Assembly (NCBI GenBank): GCA_028571305.1
Contig: JAOXNS010355404.1
Span: forward strand, 1 to 20,806
Origin: Magicicada cassinii
Lineage: Eukaryota > Arthropoda > Insecta > Hemiptera > Cicadidae
DNA length: 20,806 nt
Reading direction: 5' to 3'
The translations under genes and the position numbers were made by a program. This document shows, one piece after another, positions 8,520 through 17,669 of the stretch. Below the pieces are notes generated by a model. The model did no database searches and was not told the DNA's origin. It was given only the letters and a program-made list of their open reading frames with translations. Position 1 is the stretch's first letter. Each line of letters starts with the position of its first letter.

Positions 8520-9640
8520 TGAAACGTCTACTCCCGTGTGGTGAACATTAACTAAGAAGTTCATGTAGACCATACCATTTAGATTAACTATTTACAGTGA
8601 AGGCACGGCAACCTACCATATATTACGTATACAATATAGTGCACACGTCTATTGTAATGTAGCTATTGTATGTAGTACCGTACTGTGTTTAAGGTTATAC
8701 AGTAGCCGATACACGTCCGACCCGGCTGAGCTGAGTATACTGCAAACGTATTGTTCAAAATGCGGCAACATAATTGCTACGATACTGAAACATTCATTCG
8801 ACATAGGTTTCAAAGATGGAACAACTATCAATCGAAAACTGACATACGTCGATTCACGTGAGACCTCGAACTAGTGTGTTCACTAATAATAATAATCGTT
8901 ATTAACAAAATTACTAAAACTTATTTATTTGTTACACTTATATAAATTCTTCTGAAAGTACATTTATAATTAGTTTCACCTTAAAGTATATTGGCATTCC
9001 AGCTCATAGTGTTTCATGAGCGTACAACAGTATATTTCCTTACTGTGTAGTTAACCTTTTACAATGTTACAATACAATATCATCGAGAGCTCTAGTTATT
9101 GACTTTAAAATTGTAGTAATTCCGTTAACAGTCTTCTTTCTCAACGTACATTCATCCTCTCGACTGCTTTTCGCGTGATTTTTATAACGCCATTTTACTT
9201 CTTAGTTCTACAGAAATCAGGAAATGTTTTCGAGATAAGATTGAATCTAATCTATAAAATCAAAATATAAAATAATGCCAGCTAGGTGAGATTTGTAGAT
9301 AATTAAAAATGTATGCTTCTGTCTATATCTTTTGAACGTTTGTGAGTGTTCCCGTTTTGTTTTTATATTTTTTTGCACTTGACGAACAGTAACAATTTCT
9401 TTAAGGACGACTGAATACTGAGCAATTCAAGATAAAGATAAATATGATTTTTAATTTGCCGTCAATAATAATAATTCCTAAAACTATAATCGAATAGAAA
9501 GATTTTCATAACATATATGTTAATATTAAAAAATAATGTTAGAACAATCTTAGAAGTCACCCTTAAAAAACTTTAAAATGTTTGTTGTTTCACACCTTTT
9601 ACAAAGTATCTTTAAAAGAAATAAATTTATTGAAAATTGT
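8520..9640. other. AT-rich stretch, nothing recognised
   Basis: A TAA-rich run lies at about 8884-8896. The remainder is AT-rich with frequent stops on both strands. No exon, transposon or RNA gene could be supported. Confidence 0.45.
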
Positions 9641-9872
9641 TTAGCATAGGTCGTAGAGCAATTACGTTTTAACGCCACATGACGAGTTGATTACAGCTTA
9701 TGCTACCTTCCTCATTCTGTTCTCCACTTGTTCCTGCCCTGTCATTCATCGTTTGTAAGAGTTCTTCTACAGTAGTCATGACATCAACACATTCGGCTTT
9801 CAAATTTCTACTTCGTTCCCTGCCTTGATGAGGAGTAGTAAGAAACCCATAGTTCCTTAGGTCATCTATCAT
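9626..9872 (-). CDS. Candidate 3'-terminal exon with polyadenylation signal, unknown product
   Basis: A minus-strand frame of 67 codons from an ATG at 9872 to a stop at 9669; it stays open for a further 13 codons upstream. The composition is protein-like: RNYGFLTTPHQGRERSRNLK is followed by an amphipathic acidic segment (AECVDVMTTVEELLQTMNDR), then a low-complexity acidic stretch (GTSGEQNEE). About 38 bases after the stop the minus strand has AATAAA (9626-9631), as expected for the last exon of a gene. A clear splice acceptor is not visible. Sequence upstream (above 9905) is mariner, which may have displaced or disrupted the rest of the gene. I do not recognise the family; a fragment of an unknown repeat is the main alternative. 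Confidence 0.35.
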
Positions 9873-9904
9873 TTGACATGCACCACAGATGGATACATTT
9901 GTAT

Positions 9905-10262
9905 GTACAATTCATTATGTGATACATAAAATACTTTGGAAAATCAAAACGAAATTGTAAATGTGTTAGGAGATGTTGCGCCTTCAGAAACAACGGTAAG
10001 TTGTGCACACTCGAGTTTAAACGTGGTCGTACAAGCACTGAAGACGATCTCAGCAATGGACGTCCAAAAAGTGCAACAAAAAATGGCATTATTGAAAAAA
10101 TTTCATAGGGTGTTGGAAGACCGCAGATACGGATAACGGTGTTGGTGAGTGGATGACGTTGCTGAAATCATAGGCATCTCATATCAGCGTGTGCGTCATA
10201 CTTTAACTCAAGAACTTGATGTGAAAAAGCGTTGTGCAAGATGACTGCCGCATCTGGAGTTG
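9905..10262 (+). mobile_element. Mariner transposase fragment A (N-terminal part)
   Basis: This plus-strand piece encodes part of the N-terminal DNA-binding region of a mariner transposase: NEIVNVLGDVAPSETTVSCA, then in a shifted frame FKRGRTSTEDDLSNGRPKSA (the EFKRGRTSTEDDERSGRPK motif of mariners), then back in the first frame HRVLEDRR, then VDDVAEIIGISYQRVRHTLT and QELDVKKRCAR, matching VxEIAxxVGISxxRVxxILxEELGMxKVCARWVP. The second helix-turn-helix is therefore present; the catalytic D,D(34)D region is absent. At least two frameshifts and two or more stops are visible. The 5' inverted repeat is missing, so it is truncated at both ends. It abuts fragment B in the opposite orientation at about 10262. 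Confidence 0.85.
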
Positions 10263-10432
10263 TTGCATTTTTTGGGCGTCCAGTGCGACCACGTTTTCAA
10301 CGCTCGTACTACCACGTTTAAACTCAAGTGCCTACTTACAAACCGTTGGTTTTGAAGTCGCAGCATTTCCTGACACATTTACGATTTCGTTCTGAATTTC
10401 CGTTGGCGTAAACAGTTTTTAACAAATAATCA
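9912..10432. repeat. Large inverted repeat made by two mariner copies
   Basis: Bases about 9912-10085 (plus) and about 10262-10432 (read from the minus strand) align: both contain GAGTTTAAACGTGGT, TGCAACA and AACGAAAT/CGTAAATGTG-type segments. The arms are separated by about 180 bases. A transcript across this region could fold into a long imperfect hairpin. Confidence 0.8.
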
Positions 10433-10651
10433 CACCATGATGTTTGATTTTGTCCGTTTTTCAAAACACGCATGCCACTTCTTTGTCCATTTTTCGATTT
10501 TAAACACTTCTAAACAATGAATAAATTGATAGATAGATTTGGAAATTAAAAGGAGTTCACCTAAAATACAAATCTGCACACGAAAAATTTTAGTAGTTTT
10601 ACCGCTAAGCTACAGTTGTTGTCGCTCCCTGAAGTTTTCAACTGACCCTCA
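10262..10651 (-). mobile_element. Mariner 5' fragment B with terminal inverted repeat
   Basis: On the minus strand this begins next to a TA (10652-10653) with TGAGGGTCAGTTGAAAACTT, a mariner-type 5' end, followed by about 140 bases of untranslated sequence and an ATG at 10490. The reading frame gives MDKEVACVF, stop, and further on FTPTEIQNEIVNVSGNAATS and EFKRGSTSVEN, the same protein region as fragment A. Three in-frame stops are visible before residue 70. It breaks off at about 10262, where fragment A begins, so it is a 3'-truncated copy. The two copies differ at roughly a fifth of positions by eye over the shared 160 bases, so they are probably not a recent duplication. Confidence 0.85.
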
Positions 10652-10653
10652 TA

Positions 10654-11020
10654 AAAGAATCCACCACTTTTGAAGAAGGCAGTGCATTATTTATATTTAT
10701 ATTTATATACAGACTGTAGCCCGAGAGCCGATCTTTTCCGAAATAGTCTTCAACGTATTCTTCATAACTTGACTACATCAGAGGAAGTAAGCAGAACAAT
10801 GTCTTCTGTTACGTAGGTAATGTTTCTGCTAGAGTATTCTCGTTCTGCGTCTCCATAACACTGTGTTATTGTTAACCTGCGTACGGTGGCTTGTCTACAT
10901 AAACTTGACAGTTAAACAGCCGTACTGCTGCTGTTACAATGTCCGTTTGCTGTACTACATTTCTCATTAGCCAATTATGCAGTAGTTAACCTACCTTGGG
11001 CAACGCAGCATACAATTCGT
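10654..11020. other. No recognised gene
   Basis: A (TATTTA)-type tandem tract lies at about 10687-10708. The palindrome ATAACACTGTGTTAT is at about 10855-10869. No coding segment could be supported. Confidence 0.4.
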
Positions 11021-11024
11021 TGTC

Positions 11025-11355
11025 TTCATTCCATCGTATAGGCTTAGTCTACCCTGTTTCACCTTCACTGCAACCATCTTTGTAAGGACTTACCCACAGA
11101 TCTTCTTCCAATCGGTTTAACTATTGGTCAGTTTAACTACTCTCTGACTTTCTATTCTCTGTTCCATCCATTGTTGTTCTCGTATTAATTGAAAATATAT
11201 TTATTTCCGCTCCTATTCTTCATTGGGTTTTTGCTCTCTTAGCTGATAACCATTTATTCCCTCAAAACTTTATTTCATCTAATGCGTTAACTGACTTTTC
11301 TCTAAATATCGTTGGATATCGTCTAGCTATATGGTAGCTGTGTGCTGTGTTAGTT
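11025..11355 (-). mobile_element. LINE 3'-end fragment (RTE/CR1-like), copy 3
   Basis: The most decayed of three related fragments. On the minus strand, pieces in different frames follow the family order: an LLYGSETW-like start at about 11345, REKSVNALDEIKF (for SRLNALEMKFL), NEE with IYFQLIREQQWMEQ (for NEEIREELxIFxLNERIxxxxWMEH), and IGRRSVGKSLQRWLQ (for GRRSVGRPLKRWLE), the clearest piece, encoded at about 11070-11115. A GATGGAATGAAGACAACG tail near 11025-11042 may be the remains of the GAT-rich end. There are many stops and several frameshifts. No duplication was found at the ends, so the limits are approximate. Confidence 0.65.
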
Positions 11356-11359
11356 GTCG

Positions 11360-12025
11360 CCTAGGTTTTACTAGCGTAGATGAAACCAGGTATCGCCTCT
11401 GCTTTATCATTTTTATCCATTTTTATCAAATTTCATTTTTATCCAGGTCTAGGTTTATTTGTCATTGTTCTTAGTATCATACGTATACGGTTATACAGTA
11501 AATGTTAAAGTTACGGCAAGGCTTTTGACATTTCCATTCACATCTGTTAAAATTTCAGCATCATAGATATTCATAAGAAGTATGACCACAGTCAAAACGG
11601 ACTAATAATCAAAAACTTGAAATGAAGCTCTATTGAATCTGTTATGCTTTGAATTTGAAATTTCATAATTGTTTCTTCGAAAAATTTATACATAAGAGAA
11701 AACAAAACATGAAATAAAATAAAATTTGGAATCATGAGCTTTAACGACTGCTAAAATAAAAATATCTAGGCGCAGCTTATAAAATAATAATTGTGATAAA
11801 TGATGTGCGTTTCAGTTGTCAAATCAAGAATACTCCAGTAGGTAGGAGTGTTGTCTGCAGACTCAAAGACAATTTGCAAAGTTGTGACAAACGGGATTTA
11901 AATGGTAAGTCCTCGATGAAACAATGAGTAAGAAACTGACATAATTTAAGAACAGAAAATGTTAATAACTTGTTGGAAATGTAAACGTCATTTCAGAGTA
12001 AGAATCATTCTGAATGTAGAAGAGA
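11360..12025. other. AT-rich stretch, nothing recognised
   Basis: A short imperfect repeat of ATTTTTATCCA/ATTTTTATCAA occurs at about 11408-11445. Otherwise it is AT-rich with no supported feature. Confidence 0.45.
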
Positions 12026-12032
12026 AAACTTC

Positions 12033-12043
12033 ATCCATGAAGT
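12033..12043. repeat. Target-site duplication at the 3' end of the Jockey-type LINE
   Basis: ATCCATGAAGT here and ATTCATGAAGT at 14756-14766 match at 10 of 11 bases and lie exactly at the polyA end and at the 5' end of the LINE. The 3' copy is also part of a perfect palindrome with 9-base arms (AAACTTCAT-CC-ATGAAGTTT, 12026-12045). Confidence 0.6.
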
Positions 12044-14755
12044 TTTTTTATTTATTAGCTATTTACAATCTGATTGCAAGAAGCACTAAGTAAGTCTCAT
12101 AAGAATACAATACAATAGGAAGAGAGAAGCCATCCAATGATGTCACTTCCTTAGTTAATGGAAGAGACATTAACGCCCTTCCTCAGTGGCGTTGGAAGAG
12201 AAATAAAAATAAATAAAAGGCCACTGCTTCTTCAGTCTTCTTGGGGCTTTGGGTTGATATTGTAAACTGCTGACTGAGCCGCTTCGGTGTAAGCAAAGCT
12301 TGCTGAAGTAACTGCACATTACTCAACAACTGAGATTTGCGTATCCTCATGCATCGTCTTATTACTGACATACCACGGGGCATCCAGAAGAGTTCGTAGG
12401 ATATTCGACTGGAGTCTCTGGATAATCTTGTTGTTGGATGTACGGGCGCCACTCCACAGCTAGACTCCTTATGATCAAATAGGTTTAACGACGTTCTACA
12501 TGAAAGTAGTTGTTTTTATCAGACAATTTTGATTTTCTTCCAAGATGCCAGTAGAGCTATTGGAGCTTAAGATTGATGTGTGATTTTTTTTATGTAATGT
12601 GCAGCTTCCAGGTAAGTTTTTTATCTAGTGTAGGCCCAGGTACTTGTTCTCGTGTTTTACTGGACTTAGGACGTCATTTATTTTTACTGCTAGCCAGTCG
12701 TGAAGGTGACTTGGGCTGACTTAGTTTGGTTGATGTTTATCCGCCATGTGTCACCATGTTTCTGTTAGACTTAAATGAAGGTGCTCCGCGACCACTTGAG
12801 AATCAAAGTTTGTTGTGCCTGTACGTGCCGTATCGTCAGCAAACGTTGCGATAATTGTATCGCCTGTTAGAGAAATTTCAGTTGTAAAGATTGTGTATCA
12901 GAGGGAAAAGATAAACTTAACTTAGAAGGAATGATCGTTCAGGTAGGATTTAATAAGACACTAATAAGGGGTGAGGATCCCCCCTGCTTCAATTTATATA
13001 GGAACCTTATGAACCACACACTGTCGAATCCCTGTTTAATATTAAGAAATACCGCCGTGCAGAATTATTTTCCCTGCACTATTAATACGATTGCTGATTA
13101 TCGTATTAACAGCTGTGTGCATCTGTTGAGTTATTGAATATTTTGCCCGGAAGCTGACTTGGTGAGATGCAATGATTTCATTGAGATTTACATTCTATTG
13201 AAACATGATGGGTAACAAGCTTATTGGCGTTCATGATAATATTAGGTGGTTTACCTGGTTTGGGGATCACCAAATTCTACGTCACCTTTGGCGTAGAATC
13301 ATTATACAGTAGTATGATTTATGATTCTACTGAAGACACTGGTTCGGTGAGCGATTGCCTTTTCAGTAGCTTTATGATTCTCACAACCAGCAATTTCATT
13401 TTTTATTTCTGGTGGTGAAAACCCCCGATTGGTAATCATTGGACAAGGACATTTAAAAATAATTTAATTTCAGTATTGTTGGCGTCGGGCCAGATTTTGA
13501 TCGTAAATCTTACATTTAACGTATGCGTAGCAAAAAGTGTAGCTTTTCCGAGACCGGTCATTGACCAATTACCATCTGATTTTATTGATGTATATATTTC
13601 CGTCTGGGCGGAATATGAGGTGTCGATCGCTTAAATATGTTTGGCTTTCTGGATCGAATAGTCGTCTTCTGATAAACATATAAGGTATGAAGAGAAGGTC
13701 GAATTTCGTGCTTTTCGAGTGCAATTTTAAGCTGTCGAATAAGTTTGTTATGTATGTAGTTTTGTCTATGGGGTTGCAGGGTTATTTGTCATATTTTCTT
13801 GGCTCTACTCTTCTCAATTATAAATTCTCCGACAGGCAGGGAAATGCTGTTTTGAGTTACATTCTTGCGATAACCTTAGCTTGTGGAATTCCATACTGTT
13901 CCTTGAGTAATACCGATAAGGTGACACATGGAGTTATGAACATCTTCTGGTAGCTTAAATTTCATAGATACGTTTATTTTGTTTTCTATGTATGTTTTAA
14001 AGGAAGTCCAATCCATTTTGTTGGTAGTTAGTTTCACGTTTTCGGGTCTGATTCGAGTGCTGAAGATAGGAATAACTGATGAATTGTGTAGTGAAAGATC
14101 CAGGAAAGATGTAACATGAAGTACTTGAGTAGTATGCCATTGAGGTCAAAGAAGTCGATTAAGTCAGCTATCTTGTTGGCAATGGTAGGCCAATTTTTGT
14201 GCCGCCGCTGGAAAGATGAGAATAACCATTGTTTGTAATATGTTTTAAGAGGTTTCCACCTTTAGGTGTCGTAACTTTGCAGTCCGAGTCCGTGTGTTTT
14301 GTATTCAAACCTCCTGCAGTCGTTTTGTTACCTAGGTGCCTTGAATAAGGCGTCATATTCATCCATGCTGGTAGCGTGTCTAGGATCTGCACTACTGCAG
14401 CTAAAGTAAATGACCGTGGTTTTGCATTGACGTGGATTACAGGAGCTTGGTTTTTGTGTGATTGCTGGGCTGGTAACACATAGCAATCAGATGTGTACCG
14501 AATCATAATTACCGCCCCACCACGCACAGATCAAGCAGGATGGTAAGTTTGTAACGTAGTATTCGGAAAGTTATCTTTTATGTGAAATGTGTTGAGATTA
14601 ACATGATGTCTATTTTATTGACATGTAGGAAGCTGGTTAGTTCATCTTTGTGCTTTAATAAACCATTGGCGTTCTACAGGCGACGCGATTTTAGGAGTAG
14701 CCGTTAATTCATTTTTATTTTTAACAAACAAAAAAAGAAAAGAGGTTGAGTATCA
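12044..14755 (-). mobile_element. Jockey-type LINE, nearly complete ORF2, ORF1 missing
   Basis: A single non-LTR retrotransposon copy of about 2.7 kb on the minus strand. It starts just before the ORF2 start (ATG at 14710-14712) and ends in TAATAAATAAAAAAA at 12043-12058, a polyadenylation signal plus polyA. Protein pieces are collinear with Jockey-clade ORF2: endonuclease, linker, reverse transcriptase, C-terminal segment. ORF1 is absent, consistent with 5' truncation during insertion. The 11-base imperfect duplication at both ends supports one insertion event. Beyond the 5' end lies a probable pogo/Tigger remnant. Numerous stops and frameshifts and the mismatch in the duplication point to an old copy. 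Confidence 0.88.
12180..14712 (-). pseudogene. Jockey-type ORF2 remnant: endonuclease plus reverse transcriptase
   Basis: From the N-terminus: LLKHKDELTSFLHVNKIDIM (for NGLxxHKDELxxFLxxNKIDI) at about 14590-14650; GGAVIMI (for GGTAIII), AKPRSFTLAAVV, LNTKHTDSDC (for YNAKHTxWxS) and TTPKGGNLLKHITNNGYSHL of the APE endonuclease, in a 119-codon open stretch at 14168-14527; FLDLSLHNSSVIPIFS (for SDHSPI) near 14090; then reverse transcriptase with TAVFLNIKQGFDSVW and FLYKLKQ at about 13000-13060, SLTGDTIIATFADDTA with the catalytic FADD at 12832-12843, and a KYLGLH motif near 12636. The C-terminal part reads TSNNKIIQRLQSNILRTLLD, APWYVSNKTMHEDTQISVVE. The YADD box is FADD, normal for this group. 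Linking regions between endonuclease and reverse transcriptase are heavily interrupted. Not functional. Confidence 0.87.
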
Positions 14756-14766
14756 ATTCATGAAGT
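14756..14766. repeat. Target-site duplication at the 5' end of the Jockey-type LINE
   Basis: ATTCATGAAGT, matching 12033-12043 at 10 of 11 positions; see the 3' copy. Confidence 0.55.
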
Positions 14767-14768
14767 AG

Positions 14769-15040
14769 GACATAGAAATTTCCCTTAAGGAAGTTGAATA
14801 TGTTATAAAAGTCCCTACGACAGAACGTTTTACTTACCTTGTGGAAGGAAATTTAAGCCACAAAAGAGATCAAAGAACATATCGGATAAACGGTATCAGG
14901 ATTACAAACAAAAGCCCATTTAGAATGTAAAGATCTCGAAGAAGATAAAAAAACGTAGAGCTAAGAGTCTAAAGGGTCTGAGTATTTAGGTTTAAAGAAA
15001 CTCCCATGACGATGAAGATGGTGATGTTAAAGAATTCACA
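14769..15040 (+). pseudogene. Probable pogo/Tigger-like transposase C-terminal remnant
   Basis: In one plus-strand frame: DIEISLKEVEYVIKVPTTER, then KRDQRTYRINGIRITNKSPF; after a one-base shift KDLEEDKKT, and later a DDEDGD acidic stretch. This order (I-P-K-x-P-x-x-x-R, a basic linker, T-x-S-P-Y/F-K-K-x-L-E-E, then acidic residues) is what I know from the tail of insect pogo/Tigger (CENP-B-like) transposases, where it follows the DDE domain. The DDE and HTH domains are not present. The Jockey-type LINE begins exactly on the upstream side, so the LINE may have inserted into this element. The match is to a low-complexity tail and is therefore tentative. Confidence 0.4.
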
Positions 15041-15059
15041 GAGTATGGAGTGGTAAGGT

Positions 15060-16040
15060 TTACCCACCTTTGCAGTTGCCTGCAAAGTAAATGTTTCATG
15101 TAAGCCTATTAAGCATTTGTGTGATTATGCTTTTTTCTACCATGGTTGATCTTTTATATATTAAAATTTTAGTTCGAACAAGCCTAACATTCCGTCCTTG
15201 GAAAGGAATCTACATTTGAAACAAATTTTGTTTATACTTTGCTTATACATTGCATTCCGTGTGTCTTAAGAGCAAGTTATCCTTACTAAAGGGTACCATT
15301 ATGTGTCACAGTCATTAAACTGTAAATATTAAATTTTGTTACCCCAGTAGTTAAATAAATAAACATAATACACGTTTTTATTATGATATTCGTATTAGTT
15401 ACAAAAGTGCAAAAAAACTTTTTCAATATCGTATCTTATTTAATCAACAAAAGTAATTTTCAACTTCGCAGTGTTCTGTTTAGTTAGTGTCTCACATTAA
15501 TAAATACAAATACGAGCACTGTATGTAATAACTTGTAGTAAAAGTTGTTTAAAGTAAAAAGACTTCCGTACAACGAAGAAACTTAATTCAGTTCCTCAGC
15601 TACATCTATATTATTATGTTGTGTGTTAGCAGCGTTTGTTTGTATACGAATAAATTAACAATTACCAATGAGTACGGTATGTTATACTTGTTATGCTATG
15701 GTGTTAAATTTATACTGTTAAAATCTGTAATTTTATCAAACGTCCTTCTTGTACAGTTTAAGTTGAAGTAACATAAAATTATTTTAGATCATTTTACTTT
15801 CGTTACCACAATCTTCGCTTCTTCAAACTACTGTAATTAATTACATTAACGATTAACAACGCATCAACAATACAATACAAATAACAATCAACAATTAACA
15901 ATTAACAACACCAGTAAAAATTAATTAGATCATTAGTTTAGGTTTTATTTAATTCTTTACCATAAATGCTCAAAAGGAGCAGTAGATGACTCATTGCATT
16001 GTTGTGACAATTCATATGAAAATATAAGAGGAAAATTATT
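15060..16040. other. AT-rich stretch with AACAATT-type low-complexity repeat
   Basis: About 15875-15915 has repeated AACAATCAACAATTAACAA units. The rest is AT-rich, without supported genes. Confidence 0.5.
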
Positions 16041-16044
16041 CATA

Positions 16045-16074
16045 CAGTATCATAAAAATGTATAAGACCAGCCC
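16045..16074 (+). repeat. Left terminal inverted repeat of the Tc1-like element
   Basis: Starts CAG next to TA and shares AAAA, GT, TAAGACCA and CCC blocks in order with the right end. Confidence 0.7.
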
Positions 16075-16095
16075 TACAAAACAACTACATTGCCT

Positions 16096-16121
16096 GCTGG
16101 TCTTAAACTTGTTTGTGTACT
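16096..16121 (-). repeat. Extra inverted copy of the Tc1 end inside the left terminus
   Basis: GCTGGTCTTAAACTTGTTTG followed by TGTACTA reads, on the minus strand, TAGTACACAAACAAG then TTTAAGACCAGC, which is a terminal-repeat-like sequence pointing outward to the right. Together with the left end it makes a 77-base fold-back unit. Confidence 0.6.
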
Positions 16122-16614
16122 AACTAGCTAAATTGTTTGCAATAACCTACGTTGAAAATGATAGGTTTTGAATAGGATACGTTGAATACCTGAGCTCAAC
16201 TGGTTCAAAAGATTTAAGGTTTTAAGATTTAGGCTCACCTACAAAAATTGCACATTTTTTAAGGAATAAAAAACTGTAGATCAAAAATGGCTTTATGCAG
16301 AGCTATGATTTTTGATTCTATAAACAATTTATATAGCTCTTTCAAATAGTGCTAAAGTATGGGAAATTTTTTACATTTTTACTGACAGCCATTATGACAA
16401 AAATCCGAAAAAAGGAATTTTGTTTCGTAGATTTTTAAAATTGCCCACCTTCCTCATTTAGTAGCAATAGTTTATTTTACATGTCAGTGGAAATGAATTT
16501 GCACACTTGCTACTCACTTTCCCTCCAATCAGCCGATTTTAATGTTGTTGCTACTACTCATTTTGAGGTTATTGGTGCATGCATTTTTTGTTAGAAACAA
16601 TTTGAGGAAAATCT

Positions 16615-17555
16615 GTATGAGATGGGATTAAATGGCAAATAATTGGTGTAATTAAGACTGGTAAATCACAAAGGCAAACAGTTCTAATAGTGTCCAAAAT
16701 GTGTTCAACAAACTATCAAGAGCTGTAATAAGCTTGGAACAGTCAGTATCAGGCCTAGGGCAGGCTGTCCAAGGAAAGTATCTCCAAGAGAAGACCGTAA
16801 GTTGCTTCAGCTTGTAAAAACGATAGAAATGCTAGTTGTAGTGAATAATGTTAATGTAACTGAGCGCGCTGTATGCAACAGATTGAATGAGGCACGCCTA
16901 GGCTTCTATTCTGCAATCTGCAAACTTTTACTAAATAATAATCACAAAAAGCAACGAGCTCAGTTTTTCAAAGAACGTTTAGAGTAGCTCAGAGACACCT
17001 GGGAAAATGTAATTTTCTCAGATGAATGTTGTATTGAGCTAGTTCTTCGATATAAGGCCAGAGTTTGAAGGATAAAAGTAGAAAATATCCGCACTGGCAA
17101 TCTAACAAGGTGGCGTTGCTGTAGTGATCTGGGGTTGCATCACATCTGAGGAGCCTGGAGAGTGTAAGGTGCAACGGGCAATGACAAGTGCTGTGAAACA
17201 ACGGAAGAAGCGATTATTTCTGTTGTTCAGACGCTCCTTGGGGAAAGTTAACATCCACCAGCAGGACAACACCCATGCCACAGATCCAAGGTAACCAGGA
17301 GACGGTTCGTTGCCCAAGATATTGACTTGCTTCCCTGGCCACCACACAGTCTAGTCCTCAACGTAATTGAGAATCCTTGTTACACAATGACCAAGCATTG
17401 GCGAAACAGAAGGTCAAGAACAAGTAGAATCGAGATTTGCAGTATGTACCTTATGGCAACAAGACTCGCGTGAAGAGTGTGGAATGCAGAACCACTCAAT
17501 ACCTGACAGGATTAATGTATGTTACAATGCTAAAAGAGGTCCCGTTGATTATTAG
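16615..17555 (+). pseudogene. Tc1-type (DD34E) transposase pseudogene
   Basis: Collinear pieces of a Tc1 transposase: IKWQIIGVIKTGKSQRQT of the first helix-turn-helix; KLGTVSIRPRAGCPRK-type linker with SPREDRKLLQLVKT (GRPR motif altered to GCPR); NVTERAVCNRLNEARLGFYS of the second helix-turn-helix; KKQRAQFFKERLE; TWENVIFSDECC with the first catalytic Asp at 17021-17023; WGCITSEE-type segment; QQDNTHAT with the second Asp at 17265-17267; VIENPC with the catalytic Glu at 17369-17371; and a C-terminus PDRINVCYNAKRGPVDY ending in TAG at 17553-17555. Asp-2 and Glu are 104 bases apart, one short of the 105 expected for DD34E, so a single-base deletion lies between them. At least three frameshifts and several stops are present; the longest open piece is about 62 codons (16802-16987). 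All three catalytic codons survive, suggesting decay by neutral mutation rather than early loss of the active site. Confidence 0.88.
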
Positions 17556-17638
17556 ACATAGTAATTTAACGCAAAATGTTTTGTATAACCTCTCTGATTA
17601 AACAAAAATATTTAAATTTAAAAAAGTATGTTTTTAAT

Positions 17639-17667
17639 GGGTGGTCTTAAACTTTTATCTGGTACTG
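17639..17667 (-). repeat. Right terminal inverted repeat of the Tc1-like element
   Basis: GGGTGGTCTTAAACTTTTAT then CTGGTACTG, followed by TA; the reverse complement matches the left end. Confidence 0.75.
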
Positions 17668-17669
17668 TA

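Larger units (their letters stand above)
16045..17667 (+). mobile_element. Tc1-like DNA transposon, decayed
   Basis: A 1.62-kb element, the usual Tc1 size, flanked by TA on each side (16043-16044 and 17668-17669). The left end begins CAGTATCATAAAAATGTATA and goes on to AGACCAGCCC. The right end, read inward, begins CAGTACCAGATAAAAGTTTA and goes on to AGACCACCC. Both ends match over about 30 bases with several differences. It contains one decayed transposase gene in the same orientation. The left end is unusual because an inverted copy of the terminal repeat lies just inside it (16096-16121). An alternative left end at about 16199, where CTGGTTCAAAAGATTTAAGG also looks Tc1-like, cannot be excluded. 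Confidence 0.85.

Noticed and set aside
9936-10136. 66-codon plus-strand open frame as a host peptide
   Set aside because: Its start and end match mariner transposase, and its middle is the same transposase in a shifted frame.
12600-12630. Plus-strand splice donor CAGGTAAGT
   Set aside because: It is the antisense of LINE reverse transcriptase coding sequence (KNLPGS region), so it is incidental.
14168-14527. 119-codon minus-strand open frame as an independent gene
   Set aside because: It is a surviving open piece of the Jockey-type LINE endonuclease, not a host gene.
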